From Streptomyces sp. XD-27 (GTDB lineage Bacteria > Actinomycetota > Actinomycetes > Streptomycetales > Streptomycetaceae), in contig NZ_CP130713.1 in assembly GCF_030553055.1 (NCBI RefSeq), positions 7,006,001-7,070,000 on the forward strand: DNA of 64,000 nucleotides. The letters are read 5' to 3'. Below the pieces are notes generated by a model. That model did no database searches and was not told where the DNA came from. It saw nothing but the letters and a program-made list of their open reading frames with translations. Shown one piece after another: positions 1 through 10,174 of the stretch. Every line of letters begins with the position of its first letter. Positions within the stretch are counted from its first letter, which is position 1. Made by a program: the position numbers and the translations under genes.

Positions 1-1
1 G

Positions 2-1027
2 CCGCCCGCTGTCCGGCCGGCCCCCGAGGCCAGCCATCTCGGGGGCTTCCTCGGGTTCTTCGGCATCCGGCCGTTCGGCGACAACGTCCACCTGGTCTGC
101 TCGCCGCTCTACCACACCGCCGTCCTGCAGTTCGCGGGCGCGTCGCTGCACATCGGCCACCGGCTGGTGCTGATGGACGGCTGGGCGCCGGAGGAGATGC
201 TGCGGCTGATCGACACCCACCGCTGCACCCACACCCACATGGTCCCCACCCAGTTCCACCGGCTCCTGGCGCTCTCGGAGGAGACCCGGCGGGCGTACGA
301 CGTCTCGTCGATGCGCCACGCCATCCACGGCGCCGCGCCCTGCCCCGACCACGTCAAGCGGGCGATGATCGACTGGTGGGGCCCGTGCGTCGAGGAGTAC
401 TACGCGGCCAGCGAGGGCGGCGGCGCGTTCGCCACCGCGGCGGACTGGCTGAAGAAACCGGGTACGGTCGGCAGAGCCTGGCCGGTCAGCGAACTGGCCG
501 TCTTCGACGACGACGGGAACCGGCTGCCGCCGGGCGAGGTCGGCACCGTCTACATGAAGATGACCACCGGCGCCTTCGCCTACCACAAGGACGAGGCCAA
601 GACCCGCGGGAACCGCATCGGCGACTTCTTCACCGTCGGCGACGTCGGCGTGCTCGACGACGACGGCTACCTCTACCTCCGCGACCGGAAGATCGACATG
701 ATCATCTCCGGCGGGGTCAACATCTATCCCGCCGAGATCGAGGCTGCGCTCCTGGCCCACCCCGCCGTCGCCGACGCCGCGGCCTTCGGCGTCCCCGACG
801 ACGACTGGGGCGAGCAGGTCAAGGCCGTGGTGGAACCGGCACCGGACCACCCGCCCGGCCCCGCCCTGGCCGCCGACCTGCTCACCCACTGCGCCGGGCT
901 GCTCGCCGGCTACAAGCGCCCCCGGTCCGTCGACTTCGTCCCCGAGATGCCGCGCGACCCCAACGGCAAGCTCTACAAGCGCCGGTTGCGCGACCCGTAC
1001 TGGCAGGGCCGCGAACGCCCCGTATGA
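2..1027 (+). CDS. Acyl-CoA synthetase (FadD-type ANL ligase), 5' end outside window
   Basis: The last 341 residues of an AMP-forming acyl-CoA synthetase enter from the left edge; the frame is open from base 2. Visible in the fragment are YYAASE (about residue 133, adenylate-binding), GDVGVLDDDGYLYLRDR (about 214), the hinge and C-terminal domain with SGGVNIYPAEIE, and PNGKLYKR near the end, whose Lys is the family's adenylation lysine. Family knowledge: ATP-dependent activation of a carboxylic acid to an acyl-CoA. The chain length cannot be read from the sequence. The second FadD, enoyl-CoA hydratase and thiolase-like genes downstream suggest one lipid or sterol-type catabolic locus. The start is not in the window. 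Confidence 0.9.
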   Translation, partial: PPAVRPAPEASHLGGFLGFFGIRPFGDNVHLVCSPLYHTAVLQFAGASLHIGHRLVLMDGWAPEEMLRLIDTHRCTHTHMVPTQFHRLLALSEETRRAYDVSSMRHAIHGAAPCPDHVKRAMIDWWGPCVEEYYAASEGGGAFATAADWLKKPGTVGRAWPVSELAVFDDDGNRLPPGEVGTVYMKMTTGAFAYHKDEAKTRGNRIGDFFTVGDVGVLDDDGYLYLRDRKIDMIISGGVNIYPAEIEAALLAHPAVADAAAFGVPDDDWGEQVKAVVEPAPDHPPGPALAADLLTHCAGLLAGYKRPRSVDFVPEMPRDPNGKLYKRRLRDPYWQGRERPV

Positions 1028-1113
1028 CGCCGCCTCTTCATGGTCCCGGTCTCCTTCCGCGCCGCGCCGCCGGGCTAGGCTGCCCGGAACCGACGACGTG
1101 GAAGGACCCGCCC

Positions 1114-1730
1114 GTGCGCCCGAGCCACCCCCTGCGCCGCGTGCTGCTCGCCGCGACGACCGCCGCCGTCCTGGCCACCGGGGCGACGGACGCGCTCGCC
1201 GCCCCGGACGGCGCTCCGCACCGCCCGGCTGCCGCCGGCCACCCGTACCAGGATCTGCTGCCGTTCGCCGACCTGTCCGCCCAGCGGCTGCTGACCGCCG
1301 ATCAGGTCGCCGCCGCGAAGTGGGGCACCGACAGCCCCATCGACGACCCGGCCCGGGAACGGCAGGTCCTGGAGGCGGTCGCGCGGCAGGCCGAGGAGCT
1401 GGGCGCCGACCCGCAGGCCACGGTGCGGATCTTCCGCGACCAGATCGAGGCGAACAAGGTCGTCCAGCGCGCCCTCCACCGGCAGTGGGCGGCGGACCCG
1501 GACAACGCCCCCACCGAGCGGCCGGACCTGTCGCAAGTACGGCAGGAGATCAACCGCATCAACGGCGAACTGGTGCGCGCCATCGCGGCCTCGGCCCCTG
1601 CCCGCACCGCCCGCGCCTGCCCCGCCCTGCTGACCGCGGGCGCCGTGCGCGTCGCCCACGCCCGAGACCTGGACGCCCTGCACGGGCGGCGCTGGCCCGC
1701 GCGCTGCCGTCGGTGTGCGAACGCGCGTAA
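1114..1730 (+). CDS. Secreted chorismate mutase (AroQ gamma class), one-base frameshift near C-terminus
   Basis: GTG start preceded by a GGAAGGA ribosome site. A signal peptide is evident (RRVLLAATTAAVLATG, cleavage near ADALAA). The mature part follows the secreted chorismate mutase pattern known from Mycobacterium: AAAKWGTDSPIDDPARE, then VRIFRDQIEANKVVQRALHRQW and RPDLSQVRQEINRIN. The family converts chorismate to prephenate, here presumably outside the cytoplasm; its role there is unknown. Near base 1682 the frame breaks: after ARDLDALH the expected ending AALARALPSVCERA reads one frame back and stops at 1730. One base is missing in or beside a GGG run. Uncorrected, the frame runs on to 2100 through the convergent acetyltransferase, which is implausible. 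The restored protein has 205 residues. Confidence 0.8.
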
Positions 1731-1774
1731 GGGCGGGCGCGGGGCCTCAGGCTGCCTGCCCCGGCCCCCGGTGG

Positions 1775-2551
1775 CTACGGCTCGTACACGTACGGCGTGG
1801 TCGTGGCCAGCGGCTCGAAGCCGAGCCGCCGCAGGATCGGGCGGCTCTGGCTGGAGGCGTCGACCTGGAGGAAGCGGTAGCCGTGGTCCGCCGCGATACG
1901 GGTGCGAAAGGCCACCAGGGCCCGGTAGACGCCCCGCCCGCGCCACTCCGCCACCGTGCCCCCGCCCCACAGGCTCGCGAAGTCGGTGCCGGGATGCAGC
2001 TCCATCCGGGCCGAACTCACCGGCACCTCACCGGCCATGGCGACGACGGCCGCGACGGTGTCGGGCCGCCCGGCCAGTTGGTCGAGCAGCTGGTGCCTGA
2101 TGCGGGAGCTGTCCGTGCCGAACGCCTTCTCGTGGACCTCCGTCACCAGGTCCACTCCGGCCGGGTCCGTCACCGGACGCAGCCGGACCCCCTCGGGCGG
2201 CTCGACGGCGGTGGGCAGATCGCGCACCTCGGCCACCATCAGGGTCTCCTCGGGCTCCGGCGCGAAACCGGCCGCCCGCAGCCGCCCGGCCAGGTCGTCC
2301 GGCCGGTCGTGGCCGTACAGCTTCCATTCGAAGGCGCGCCCGAGCGCGGTGAAGTACCGCACCTGATCGGCGATGGCCGCGTCCGCGGTGGCCTCGTCCA
2401 GGTCCGACCAGAGAACGCCCTCCCAGCCGTGCTCCCCGCCGACCTGCCGGACCACGCCGCCCACCCGCTCGACCCGCGCCCCGGGCCCGTCGGCCCGCGC
2501 GCCCTCCCGCATCTGCCGGTCGAACAGCGCCAGCACCTCATCACGATTCAT
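1775..2551 (-). CDS. GNAT-family N-acetyltransferase
   Basis: A 258-residue protein with a C-terminal GNAT fold: EWRGRGVYRALVAFRTRI is the acetyl-CoA pyrophosphate loop (RxxGxG type), followed by VDASSQSRPILRRLGFEPL, the usual strand-helix ending. The N-terminal half (about 120 residues) is a less conserved domain seen in two-domain Streptomyces GNATs. I start at MNRDEV because the upstream in-frame extension is arginine-rich and unlike a protein. It acetylates an unknown amine. It points against the chorismate mutase gene and lies 97 bp downstream of the small membrane-anchored gene on the same strand. Confidence 0.85.
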   Translation of the reverse strand: MNRDEVLALFDRQMREGARADGPGARVERVGGVVRQVGGEHGWEGVLWSDLDEATADAAIADQVRYFTALGRAFEWKLYGHDRPDDLAGRLRAAGFAPEPEETLMVAEVRDLPTAVEPPEGVRLRPVTDPAGVDLVTEVHEKAFGTDSSRIRHQLLDQLAGRPDTVAAVVAMAGEVPVSSARMELHPGTDFASLWGGGTVAEWRGRGVYRALVAFRTRIAADHGYRFLQVDASSQSRPILRRLGFEPLATTTPYVYEP

Positions 2552-2648
2552 CCGCCCACACCAGCACCGGGGCGATGCGGCGGCAACCGGATTTCGCCGC
2601 GTGCGGACCGGCACCCCCGCGCACCCGGTCGACCCACGCGCCGCGGGC

Positions 2649-3116
2649 TCAGCGCATGCGGTCGGCCGCCGCGGCCAGAAAGGCGTCGTGGGCGACCTTC
2701 GCGCGCTCGCGCCGTGCCGACATCCCGCTCTGGTCCGCGGCCTGCCGGAGTTCGTGCGCGGACGTCAGAGCGTGCTGCGCCAGTTCCACCAGTGCCGCGT
2801 CGTCCGGCAGCAGCCGTATGTGCACCAGAGCCTGTTCGGCGGCGGACCGGTAGGTGTAGGTGTCCCAGCGCGCCGTGTCCTGCCGGTCCTCCGCCGCCCT
2901 TTCGTGCTCGACGTTGAAACGGACGTAGAGGCTCCGCCGGTATTCCGTGAGGGCGCGGGAGAACGCGGTGTAGGCCGCCAACCGTTCCTGTCTGAGCCGC
3001 TCTTCCCGGGTCAGCCGTTCACCGCGGCGGGCCGTCTGCTGCTGGAAGGCGTGGGTGGCAGCCGAGCCCAGCAGCGTGCCCAGTACGGCGATCGCACTCG
3101 TCCACAAGGTGTCCAT
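2649..3116 (-). CDS. Small membrane-anchored helical protein, unknown function
   Basis: 155 residues. An N-terminal hydrophobic segment (about residues 5-22, LWTSAIAVLGTLLGSAATHAF) is followed by a long, highly charged helical body rich in Arg and Glu that probably forms coiled coil. This suggests a single-span protein with a cytoplasmic helix bundle. I do not recognise the family. It starts only 12 bp after the fadD stop on the same strand, so co-transcription is likely. A perfect 17-bp palindrome covers that junction and may sequester its translation start. Confidence 0.7.
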   Translation of the reverse strand: MDTLWTSAIAVLGTLLGSAATHAFQQQTARRGERLTREERLRQERLAAYTAFSRALTEYRRSLYVRFNVEHERAAEDRQDTARWDTYTYRSAAEQALVHIRLLPDDAALVELAQHALTSAHELRQAADQSGMSARRERAKVAHDAFLAAAADRMR

Positions 3117-3128
3117 GGTGACAGGCTG

Positions 3129-3133
<5 letters not shown>
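3117..3133. promoter_or_regulatory. 17-bp perfect palindrome at fadD stop / next start
   Basis: GGTGACAGGCTGTCACC is symmetrical around its central base. It overlaps the fadD stop codon (3129-3131) and abuts the ATG (3116) of the 155-residue gene. It could be a protein operator or an RNA hairpin masking the second gene's start. Chance is possible in GC-rich DNA, though an 8+1+8 perfect match at a gene junction is notable. Confidence 0.4.
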
Positions 3134-4754
<1,621 letters not shown>

Positions 4755-4856
4755 GACGCAACTCCTCTCCTCCTGGCCGGGCGGCGTGAGTGAGCGGGGT
4801 CCGGCCGCCCATTAGAGCGCCGGGCGGTGGGGGTGGGAAGGCCCCCGCCCAAGAAA

Positions 4857-4871
4857 CTGACTGTCCGTCAG
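4857..4871. promoter_or_regulatory. TetR-type operator palindrome between fadD and echA
   Basis: CTGAC-TGTCC-GTCAG is a perfect 5+5+5 inverted repeat in the divergent fadD/echA intergenic space. Its sequence style (TGACTGTCNGTCA) is typical of actinobacterial TetR-family operators. A possible -35 TTGAAG (4879-4884) and -10 CAATCT (4902-4907), 17 bp apart, lie just to its right and read toward echA. No TetR gene is in the window, so the regulator would be encoded elsewhere. Confidence 0.6.
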
Positions 4872-4934
4872 AAAACTCTTGAAGTCGCGGCCCGCCTCCT
4901 GCAATCTGTTCTGGATCCGAGGACGGGAGGCCCC

Positions 4935-5741
4935 ATGGGCGGGACCGAGCACGTGATCGCGGAGCGGGCCGGCGCGACACTGGTGATCACCCTGAACCGG
5001 CCGGAGGCAAGGAACGCCCTCTCCCTCCCCATGCTGGTCGGGCTGTACGACGCCTGGCTCGCCGCCGACGCCGACGACGCCGTACGGTCGGTCGTCCTCA
5101 CCGGCGCGGGCGGCGCGTTCTGCTCCGGCATGGACCTCAAGGCGCTGGCCCGCGGCGGACGGCTCGACGGGGACGACGCCTTGCGGGAGCGGCTGCGGGC
5201 CGACCCCGACCTGCACTGGAAGGCCATGCTCCGCCACCACCGGCCGCGCAAACCCGTGATCGCCGCCGTCGAGGGCCCCTGCGTCGCGGGCGGCACCGAG
5301 ATCCTCCAGGGCACCGACATCCGCGTCGCCGGACACGGCGCCACCTTCGGCCTCTTCGAGGTCCGCCGCGGCCTGTTCCCGATCGGCGGCTCCACCGTCC
5401 GCCTCACCCGCCAGATCCCGCGCACCCACGCCCTGGAGATGCTGCTGACCGGCCGCCCGTACACCGCCGCCGAGGCCGAGCGGATCGGCCTCGTCGGACG
5501 GGTCGTGCCCGACGGCACGGCCCTGGAGACGGCCCTGGAGACCGCCGAACTGATCAACGCCAACGGGCCGCTGGCCGTCGAGGCCGTCAAGGCGTCGGTC
5601 TACGACACCGCCGAACTGCCCGAGGCCGACGGGCTGGCACTCGAACTCGAGCGCGGTTGGCCGCTGTTCGCCACCGAGGACGCCCAAGAGGGCTCCCGCG
5701 CCTTCACCGAGAAGCGCCCGCCCGTCTACCGCCGGGCCTGA
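4935..5741 (+). CDS. Enoyl-CoA hydratase/isomerase (EchA, crotonase fold)
   Basis: 268 residues. I start at the ATG at 4935 because it has GGGAGG just upstream and begins the conserved crotonase N-terminus (VIAERAGATLVITLNRPEARNAL). Oxyanion-hole motifs GGAFCSGMDLKAL and EGPCVAGGTEILQG, and the FGLFEVRRGLFPIGGS segment with the family's acidic residue, are visible. Known chemistry: hydration of trans-2-enoyl-CoA. It is divergent from the acyl-CoA synthetase and 95 bp upstream of the DUF35/thiolase unit on the same strand, as in echA19-type sterol side-chain loci. Substrate inferred, not shown. Confidence 0.88.
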   Translation: MGGTEHVIAERAGATLVITLNRPEARNALSLPMLVGLYDAWLAADADDAVRSVVLTGAGGAFCSGMDLKALARGGRLDGDDALRERLRADPDLHWKAMLRHHRPRKPVIAAVEGPCVAGGTEILQGTDIRVAGHGATFGLFEVRRGLFPIGGSTVRLTRQIPRTHALEMLLTGRPYTAAEAERIGLVGRVVPDGTALETALETAELINANGPLAVEAVKASVYDTAELPEADGLALELERGWPLFATEDAQEGSRAFTEKRPPVYRRA

Positions 5742-5754
5742 CGGCTTGATCGCC

Positions 5755-5820
5755 CAACCGCCTGACCTCATCGCCGCCCGACCGCCTGACCACCTGACCG
5801 CATCGCCGTCCGACCGCCCG
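5755..5820 (+). repeat. Imperfect direct repeats in echA-DUF35 gap
   Basis: The short gap holds reiterated GACCGCCTGACC and CATCGCCG elements, about two and a half imperfect copies of a ~29-bp unit. No stem with a T-run is evident. It may be simple slippage DNA. Confidence 0.4.
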
Positions 5821-5836
5821 GCCGAAGGAGCTCGAC

Positions 5837-6783
5837 GTGCCCGAAGTCCTCAGCGCGCCCCTCGTCGTGGAGTTCCCCTTCACCCGGTCCCTCGGCCCCG
5901 TCCAGAGCGCCTTCCTCACCGGGCTGCGCGAGCGCACCGTCCTCGGGTGCGGACCGGCGACGGCCGGGTGCTGGTGCCGCCCGTCGAGTACGACCCGGTC
6001 ACCGCCGAGGAACTGCGCGAGCTGGTCGAGGTCGCGCCCACCGGCACCGTCACCACCTGGGCCTGGAATCCGGCCCCGCGCCGCGGCCAGCCCCTGGCCA
6101 CCCCGTTCGCCTGGGTACTCGTGCGGCCGGACGGCGCCGACACCGCCCTGCTGCACGCCCTGGACGCGCCCGGGCCCGACGCCGTACGCACCGGCCTGCG
6201 GGTCCGGATCCGCTGGGCCGAGGAGCGCACCGGCGCCATCACCGACATCGCCTGCTTCGAGCCGTACGAAGGGCCACCGGGCGGCGCCCGGCCCCGGGAC
6301 CACGACGGCGCCTTCGCCGACCCCGTCACCCGCGTCACCGCCCCCGCCCGGCTCGACTACACCTACACCCCCGGCCGGGCCCAGACGGGCTGGCTCCGGG
6401 CCCTCGCCGAACACCGGACCGTCGGCGAACGCTGCCCGGCCTGCCGCAGGGTGCACGTCCCGCCCCGCGGCGCCTGCCCCACCTGCGGCGTGGCCACCGC
6501 CGAACAGGTCGAGGTCGGTCCGCGCGGCACCGTCACCACCTTCTGTGTCGTCAACATCAAGGCCCGCAACCTCGCCATCGACGTGCCGTACGTCTACGCC
6601 CACATCGCCCTGGACGGCGCCGACCTCGCCCTCCACGGACGCGTCGGCGGCATCCCGTACGACCAGGTGCGGATGGGCCTGCGCGTCGAACCGGTGTGGA
6701 CCGACGGCGGCCGCTACCCCGACCACTACCGCCCCACCGGCGAACCCGACGCCGACTACGACAGCTACAAGGACCTGCTGTGA
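5837..6783 (+). CDS. Double OB-fold DUF35 protein (thiolase/aldolase partner), one-base frameshift
   Basis: GTG start with GAAGGAGC upstream. The N-terminus MPEVLSAPLVVEFPFTRSL runs in one frame and the remainder, beginning RTGDGRVLVPPVEYD, in the frame one base back. Adding one G to the GGG run at 5944-5946 joins them into 315 residues. The first half is an OB-type domain without zinc ligands. The second half has a CPAC...CPTC zinc ribbon (about residues 211-229) followed by a second OB fold. Such DUF35 proteins bind thiolase-fold subunits and channel acyl-CoA (ChsH2 with Ltp2; Rv3521 beside ltp4/ltp3). The stop overlaps the next gene's GTG start (GTGA), consistent with a stoichiometric complex. 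Confidence 0.82.
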
Positions 6784-7838
6784 CGCGCCACGTGGCCGTC
6801 GTGGCCTTCGCGCAGACCGACCACCGGCGGCGCACCGGCGAACTGTCCGAGGTCGAGATGCTGATGCCCGTCCTGCACGACGTCCTGGGCCGGGTCGGCC
6901 GCGCCGCCGGGCAGCTCGACTTCACCTGCTCCGGCTCCGCCGACTACCTCGCGGGCCGCGCCTTCTCCTTCACCATGGCCCTCGACGGCGTCGGCGCCTG
7001 GCCGCCCATCGCCGAGTCCCACGTCGAGATGGACGGGGCGTGGGCGCTGTACGAGGCGTGGGTCAAGCTCCTCACCGGCCAGGCGGACACCGCGCTGGTG
7101 TACGCCTACGGCAAGTCCTCGCCCGGTGACCTGCGCGAGGTGCTGACCCGCGGCCTCGACCCGTACTACCTCGCCCCGCTGTGGCCCGACCCGGTCGCGC
7201 TCGCCGCTCTCCAGGCCCAGGCGCTCATCGACGCGGGGGAGACCGACGAGCCCGCCCTGGCCCGGATCGCCGCCCGCAACCGGGCCGCCGCCTCTCGCAA
7301 CCCGCACGCGCAGCTCACCGGTGACGTACCCATGGGCGACTACGTCGTACGGCCGCTGCGCACCGGGGACTGCCCGCCGGTGAGCGACGGCGCCGCCGCC
7401 GTCGTCCTGGCGGCCGGCGACACCGCCCGCGAGCTGTGCGACCGCCCCGCCTGGATCCGCGGGATCGACCACCGCATCGAGCCGCACGCCCTGGGGGTAC
7501 GGGACCTGACGGCGTCCCCCTCGACCCGGCTGGCCGCCGAGCGGGCGGGCGCCTTCGACGCGCCCGCCGACACCGCCGAGATCCACGCGCCGTTCACCGC
7601 GCAGGAGGTCGTCCTGCGCCGGGCCCTGCGGCTGGACGACGACACCACGGTCAACCCGTCCGGCGGCGCGCTGGCCGCCAACCCGCTGATGGCCACGGGC
7701 CTGATCCGGATCGGCGAGGCCGCCGCCCGGATCCACCGCGGCGACGCCCACCGGGCCCTGGCCCACGCCACGTCGGGGCCGTGCCTCCAGCACAACCTGG
7801 TGGCGGTACTGGAAGGGGACGAGAGGGTGGGGTCATGA
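6780..7838 (+). CDS. Thiolase-fold lipid-transfer/aldolase-type protein lacking nucleophile Cys (Ltp4-like)
   Basis: 352 residues, GTG start coupled by 4-bp overlap to the DUF35 gene. The thiolase fold is recognisable from MTRHVAVVAFAQT at the N-terminus and NPSGGALAANPLMATG near the C-terminus. In the segment where thiolases carry the nucleophilic Cys, this protein reads SHVEMDGAWALYEAW, with no Cys. Known precedent: Ltp2/Ltp3/Ltp4-type sterol side-chain enzymes are thiolase-fold aldolases or lyases, often in DUF35 complexes, that do not use the Cys. Length and order match Rv3522 (ltp4). I infer a non-thiolytic subunit. Confidence 0.8.
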   Translation: MTRHVAVVAFAQTDHRRRTGELSEVEMLMPVLHDVLGRVGRAAGQLDFTCSGSADYLAGRAFSFTMALDGVGAWPPIAESHVEMDGAWALYEAWVKLLTGQADTALVYAYGKSSPGDLREVLTRGLDPYYLAPLWPDPVALAALQAQALIDAGETDEPALARIAARNRAAASRNPHAQLTGDVPMGDYVVRPLRTGDCPPVSDGAAAVVLAAGDTARELCDRPAWIRGIDHRIEPHALGVRDLTASPSTRLAAERAGAFDAPADTAEIHAPFTAQEVVLRRALRLDDDTTVNPSGGALAANPLMATGLIRIGEAAARIHRGDAHRALAHATSGPCLQHNLVAVLEGDERVGS

Positions 7839-9001
7839 GCAAGGAGCCCGTGGCCGTCGTCGGGATCGGCCAGACCGAGCACCGGGCCGCCCGCCTGGAC
7901 GTCTCGATCGCCGGACTCGTCCGCGAGGCTGCCCGGCGCGCCCTCGACGACGCCCAGGCGGATTGGCCGGACATCGACGCCGTCGTGATCGGCAAGGCCC
8001 CCGACTTCTTCGAGGGCGTGATGACGCCCGAGCTGTACCTGGCCGACGCGCTCGGCGCCGTGGGCAAGCCCATGCTGCGGGTGCACACCGCGGGCTCGGT
8101 CGGCGGGTCCACCGCGCTCGTCGCCGCCGACCTGGTCGCCGCCCGCCGCCACCGCACCGTCCTGGCCGTCGCGTTCGAGAAGCAGTCCGAGTCCAACGCC
8201 ATGTGGGGGCTCTCCCTGCCGGTGCCCTTCCAGCAGCCGCTGCTGGCCGGGGCGGGCGGCTTCTTCGCCCCGCACATCCGGGCCTACATCCGGCGCACCG
8301 GCGCGCCGCCGGGCATCGGCGCGCTCGTGGCCTACAAGGACCGCCGCAACGCGCTGAGGAACCCGTACGCGCACCTCCACGAGAAGGACCTCACCCTGGA
8401 GAAGGTGCGGGCGTCCCCGATGCTGTGGGACCCCGTCCGCTACTCCGAGACCTGCCCCTCCTCCGACGGCGCGTGCGCGTTGGTCCTCACCGACCGCGCG
8501 GGCGCCACCCGCTCGCCGCACCCGCCCGCGTGGCTGCACGGCGGCGCCATGCGCAGCGAGCCGACCCTCTTCCCCGGCAAGGACTTCGTCTCGCCCAGGG
8601 CGGGCCGGGACTGCGCCGCCGCCGTCTACCGGCAGGCGGGCGTCACCGACCCCCGGCGGGAGATCGACGTGGCGGAGTTGTACGTGCCGTTCAGCTGGTA
8701 CGAGCCGATGTGGCTGGAGAACCTCGGATTCGCCGCCCCGGGCGAGGGCTGGAAGCTCACCGAGTCCGGCGCCACCGCGCTCGACGGCGACCTGCCCGTG
8801 AATCCCTCCGGCGGGGTGCTGTCCACCAACCCCATCGGGGCATCCGGCATGCTGCGCTTCGCCGAGGCCGCGCTCCAGGTGCGCGGCCGGGCGGGCGCGC
8901 ACCAGGTCGACGGCGCGCGCACCGCCCTCGGCCACGCCTACGGCGGGGGCGCGCAGTTCTTCGCCATGTGGCTGGTCGGCGCGGCCCCGCCCAGCGGTTG
9001 A
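7835..9001 (+). CDS. Thiolase-fold lipid-transfer/aldolase-type protein (Ltp3-like)
   Basis: 388 residues, ATG overlapping the previous stop (ATGA). Thiolase landmarks: VAVVGIGQTEH at the start, HTAGSVGGSTALVAADLV at the nucleophile helix, CPSSDGACALVL, and NPSGGVLSTNPIGASGM. The nucleophile position has Gly/Ser where true thiolases have Cys (compare YAACASG in the thiolase at 58756-59946). Length and order parallel Rv3523 (ltp3). With the DUF35 protein and the partner upstream it probably forms a heteromeric acyl-CoA C-C lyase. The proposed substrate class (branched or steroid-like side chain) is inference from gene order. Confidence 0.82.
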   Translation: MSKEPVAVVGIGQTEHRAARLDVSIAGLVREAARRALDDAQADWPDIDAVVIGKAPDFFEGVMTPELYLADALGAVGKPMLRVHTAGSVGGSTALVAADLVAARRHRTVLAVAFEKQSESNAMWGLSLPVPFQQPLLAGAGGFFAPHIRAYIRRTGAPPGIGALVAYKDRRNALRNPYAHLHEKDLTLEKVRASPMLWDPVRYSETCPSSDGACALVLTDRAGATRSPHPPAWLHGGAMRSEPTLFPGKDFVSPRAGRDCAAAVYRQAGVTDPRREIDVAELYVPFSWYEPMWLENLGFAAPGEGWKLTESGATALDGDLPVNPSGGVLSTNPIGASGMLRFAEAALQVRGRAGAHQVDGARTALGHAYGGGAQFFAMWLVGAAPPSG

Positions 9002-9063
9002 CCAGCGGGACCGAGGCCGCCGTCGGACCTTATACCACAGCGAAGGCGTCCCCCTTCGGGGCC

Positions 9064-9092
9064 TGTCCGTCCCTGGGCCCGGTCGCTAGGGT
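9064..9092 (+). promoter_or_regulatory. Putative promoter of DUF397 gene
   Basis: TAGGGT (9087-9092) fits the Streptomyces TANNNT -10, with TGTCCG 17 bp upstream as a weak -35. The DUF397 ribosome site GGGAGGAG follows. Confidence 0.4.
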
Positions 9093-9128
9093 GGGGCGTC
9101 GAAGGCAAAACCGGGAGGAGCTACGGAC

Positions 9129-9368
9129 GTGGCCGAAACCACCACCGATCAGCGGCTGGACAGCGGCAAGAAGCCGGAACTCGACCTGACGGACGCGAAG
9201 TGGCAGTCGAGCAGTCAGGGGAAGGGCGATGTCGAGATCGCCTTCGTGGAGGGCTACATCGCGATGCGCGACGGCCGGAACCCGGACGGCCCGGCCCTGA
9301 TCTTCACCCCGGCGGAATGGCGTGCGTTCGTCCTCGGCGCCCGTGACGGCGAGTTCGACCTCACCTGA
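9129..9368 (+). CDS. DUF397 domain protein
   Basis: 79 residues, GTG start with GGGAGGAGC upstream. The core WQSSSQGKGDVEIAFVEGYIAMRDGRNPDGPALIFTPAEW-type pattern (KWQSSS, VAMRDSK-like, FTPAEWRAFV) is that of DUF397, small proteins usually paired with an XRE/HTH regulator and implicated in Streptomyces development and antibiotic control. No HTH partner is adjacent here, so it is an orphan copy. A 16-bp stem terminator follows. Confidence 0.85.
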   Translation: MAETTTDQRLDSGKKPELDLTDAKWQSSSQGKGDVEIAFVEGYIAMRDGRNPDGPALIFTPAEWRAFVLGARDGEFDLT

Positions 9369-9394
9369 GCACCGTCTGAGCACCACCTGAGTAC

Positions 9395-9428
9395 GGCGCG
9401 AGCCGCCCGGGACCGGGCGGCTCGCGCC
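9395..9428. terminator. Bidirectional terminator (16-bp perfect stem)
   Basis: Arms 9395-9410 and 9413-9428 are exact complements (GGCGCGAGCCGCCCGG with its reverse complement), separated by GA. It sits between the convergent DUF397 and leucine-rich-repeat genes. There is no U-tract, as is usual in Streptomyces. Confidence 0.8.
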
Positions 9429-9444
9429 GCGTATGCCACCGGCG

Positions 9445-10163
9445 TCAGGTCAGGACGACGCAGCCCCTGTCCCGCAGGGCGCGCAGCGCTTCGTGGTCGT
9501 CGTCGACGTCCATCCAGCGCAGGTCCAGTTTCTCCAGGCACGGCAGCCCGGCGATCCAGTGCGGGACCTCGCGCAGCCGGTTGCCGCGCAGATCGACCTG
9601 GCGCAGCAGGGGCAGCCCGCGCAGGACGTCGGGCACGGCCTCCAGGGCGTTCTCCCGCAGCTCCAGAAGGCGCAGTTCCCGCATCCTCGCGGCGCTCGGC
9701 GGCAGCCCTGTCAGCCGGTTGCCGCGCAGCCACAGCTCTCGCAGCGAGCCGAGCCCCCGATCGTGCCGGGCAGCTCGGCCAGCGCGTTGTGCTGCGCGCG
9801 CAGTTCGACCAGTCCCGCCATCCGGCCCAGCTCGTCGGGGAGGCGGGTGAGGCGGTTCTCCCCGATGTTGAGATAGGCCAGCCGTGTCAGGCGGCCGAGG
9901 GCGGGCGGGAGCCCGGTGAGCCGGTTGTCGTGCAGATACAGGTAGCGGGTGAGCGCGGGCAGGTCCCCGATCTCGTCCGGCACGCCGGTGAGGCGGTTGT
10001 GGCCGAGGTCGAGGGTGTGCAGGTGCCGTAACCGCCCGACGGCGGCGGGCAGTTCGGCCAGCGCGTTGTCCGCCAGGATCAGCACGCGCAGCCCGGTGTG
10101 CCGCCATACCTCCGGCGGCACGCTGCCCAGGCCCGCCTTCCACAGGTTCACGCGTTCCGTCAT
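9445..10163 (-). CDS. Leucine-rich repeat protein, one-base frameshift, TTA codon
   Basis: Restored length 239 residues. From about residue 25 it consists of about eight 23-residue LxxLxLxxNxLxxLP repeats (for example LHTLDLGHNRLTGVP, LAYLNIGENRLTRLP, LRELWLRGNRLTGLP, LRQVDLRGNRLREVP), the typical bacterial LRR pattern of a protein-binding solenoid. No signal peptide is seen. After ELPGTIGG the frame jumps; adding one G to the five-base run at 9754-9758 (minus strand) gives GLGSLRELW. Codon 45 (10029-10031) is TTA, so translation should depend on bldA tRNA. It lies 11 bp downstream of the terpene synthase on the same strand, probably one operon. Binding partner unknown. Confidence 0.78.
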
Positions 10164-10174
10164 GAGTGGGGACT

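Noticed and set aside
9001..9128. Small hairpin GAAGG...CCTTC as a terminator after the thiolase gene
   Set aside because: Only a 5-bp stem; too weak to call.
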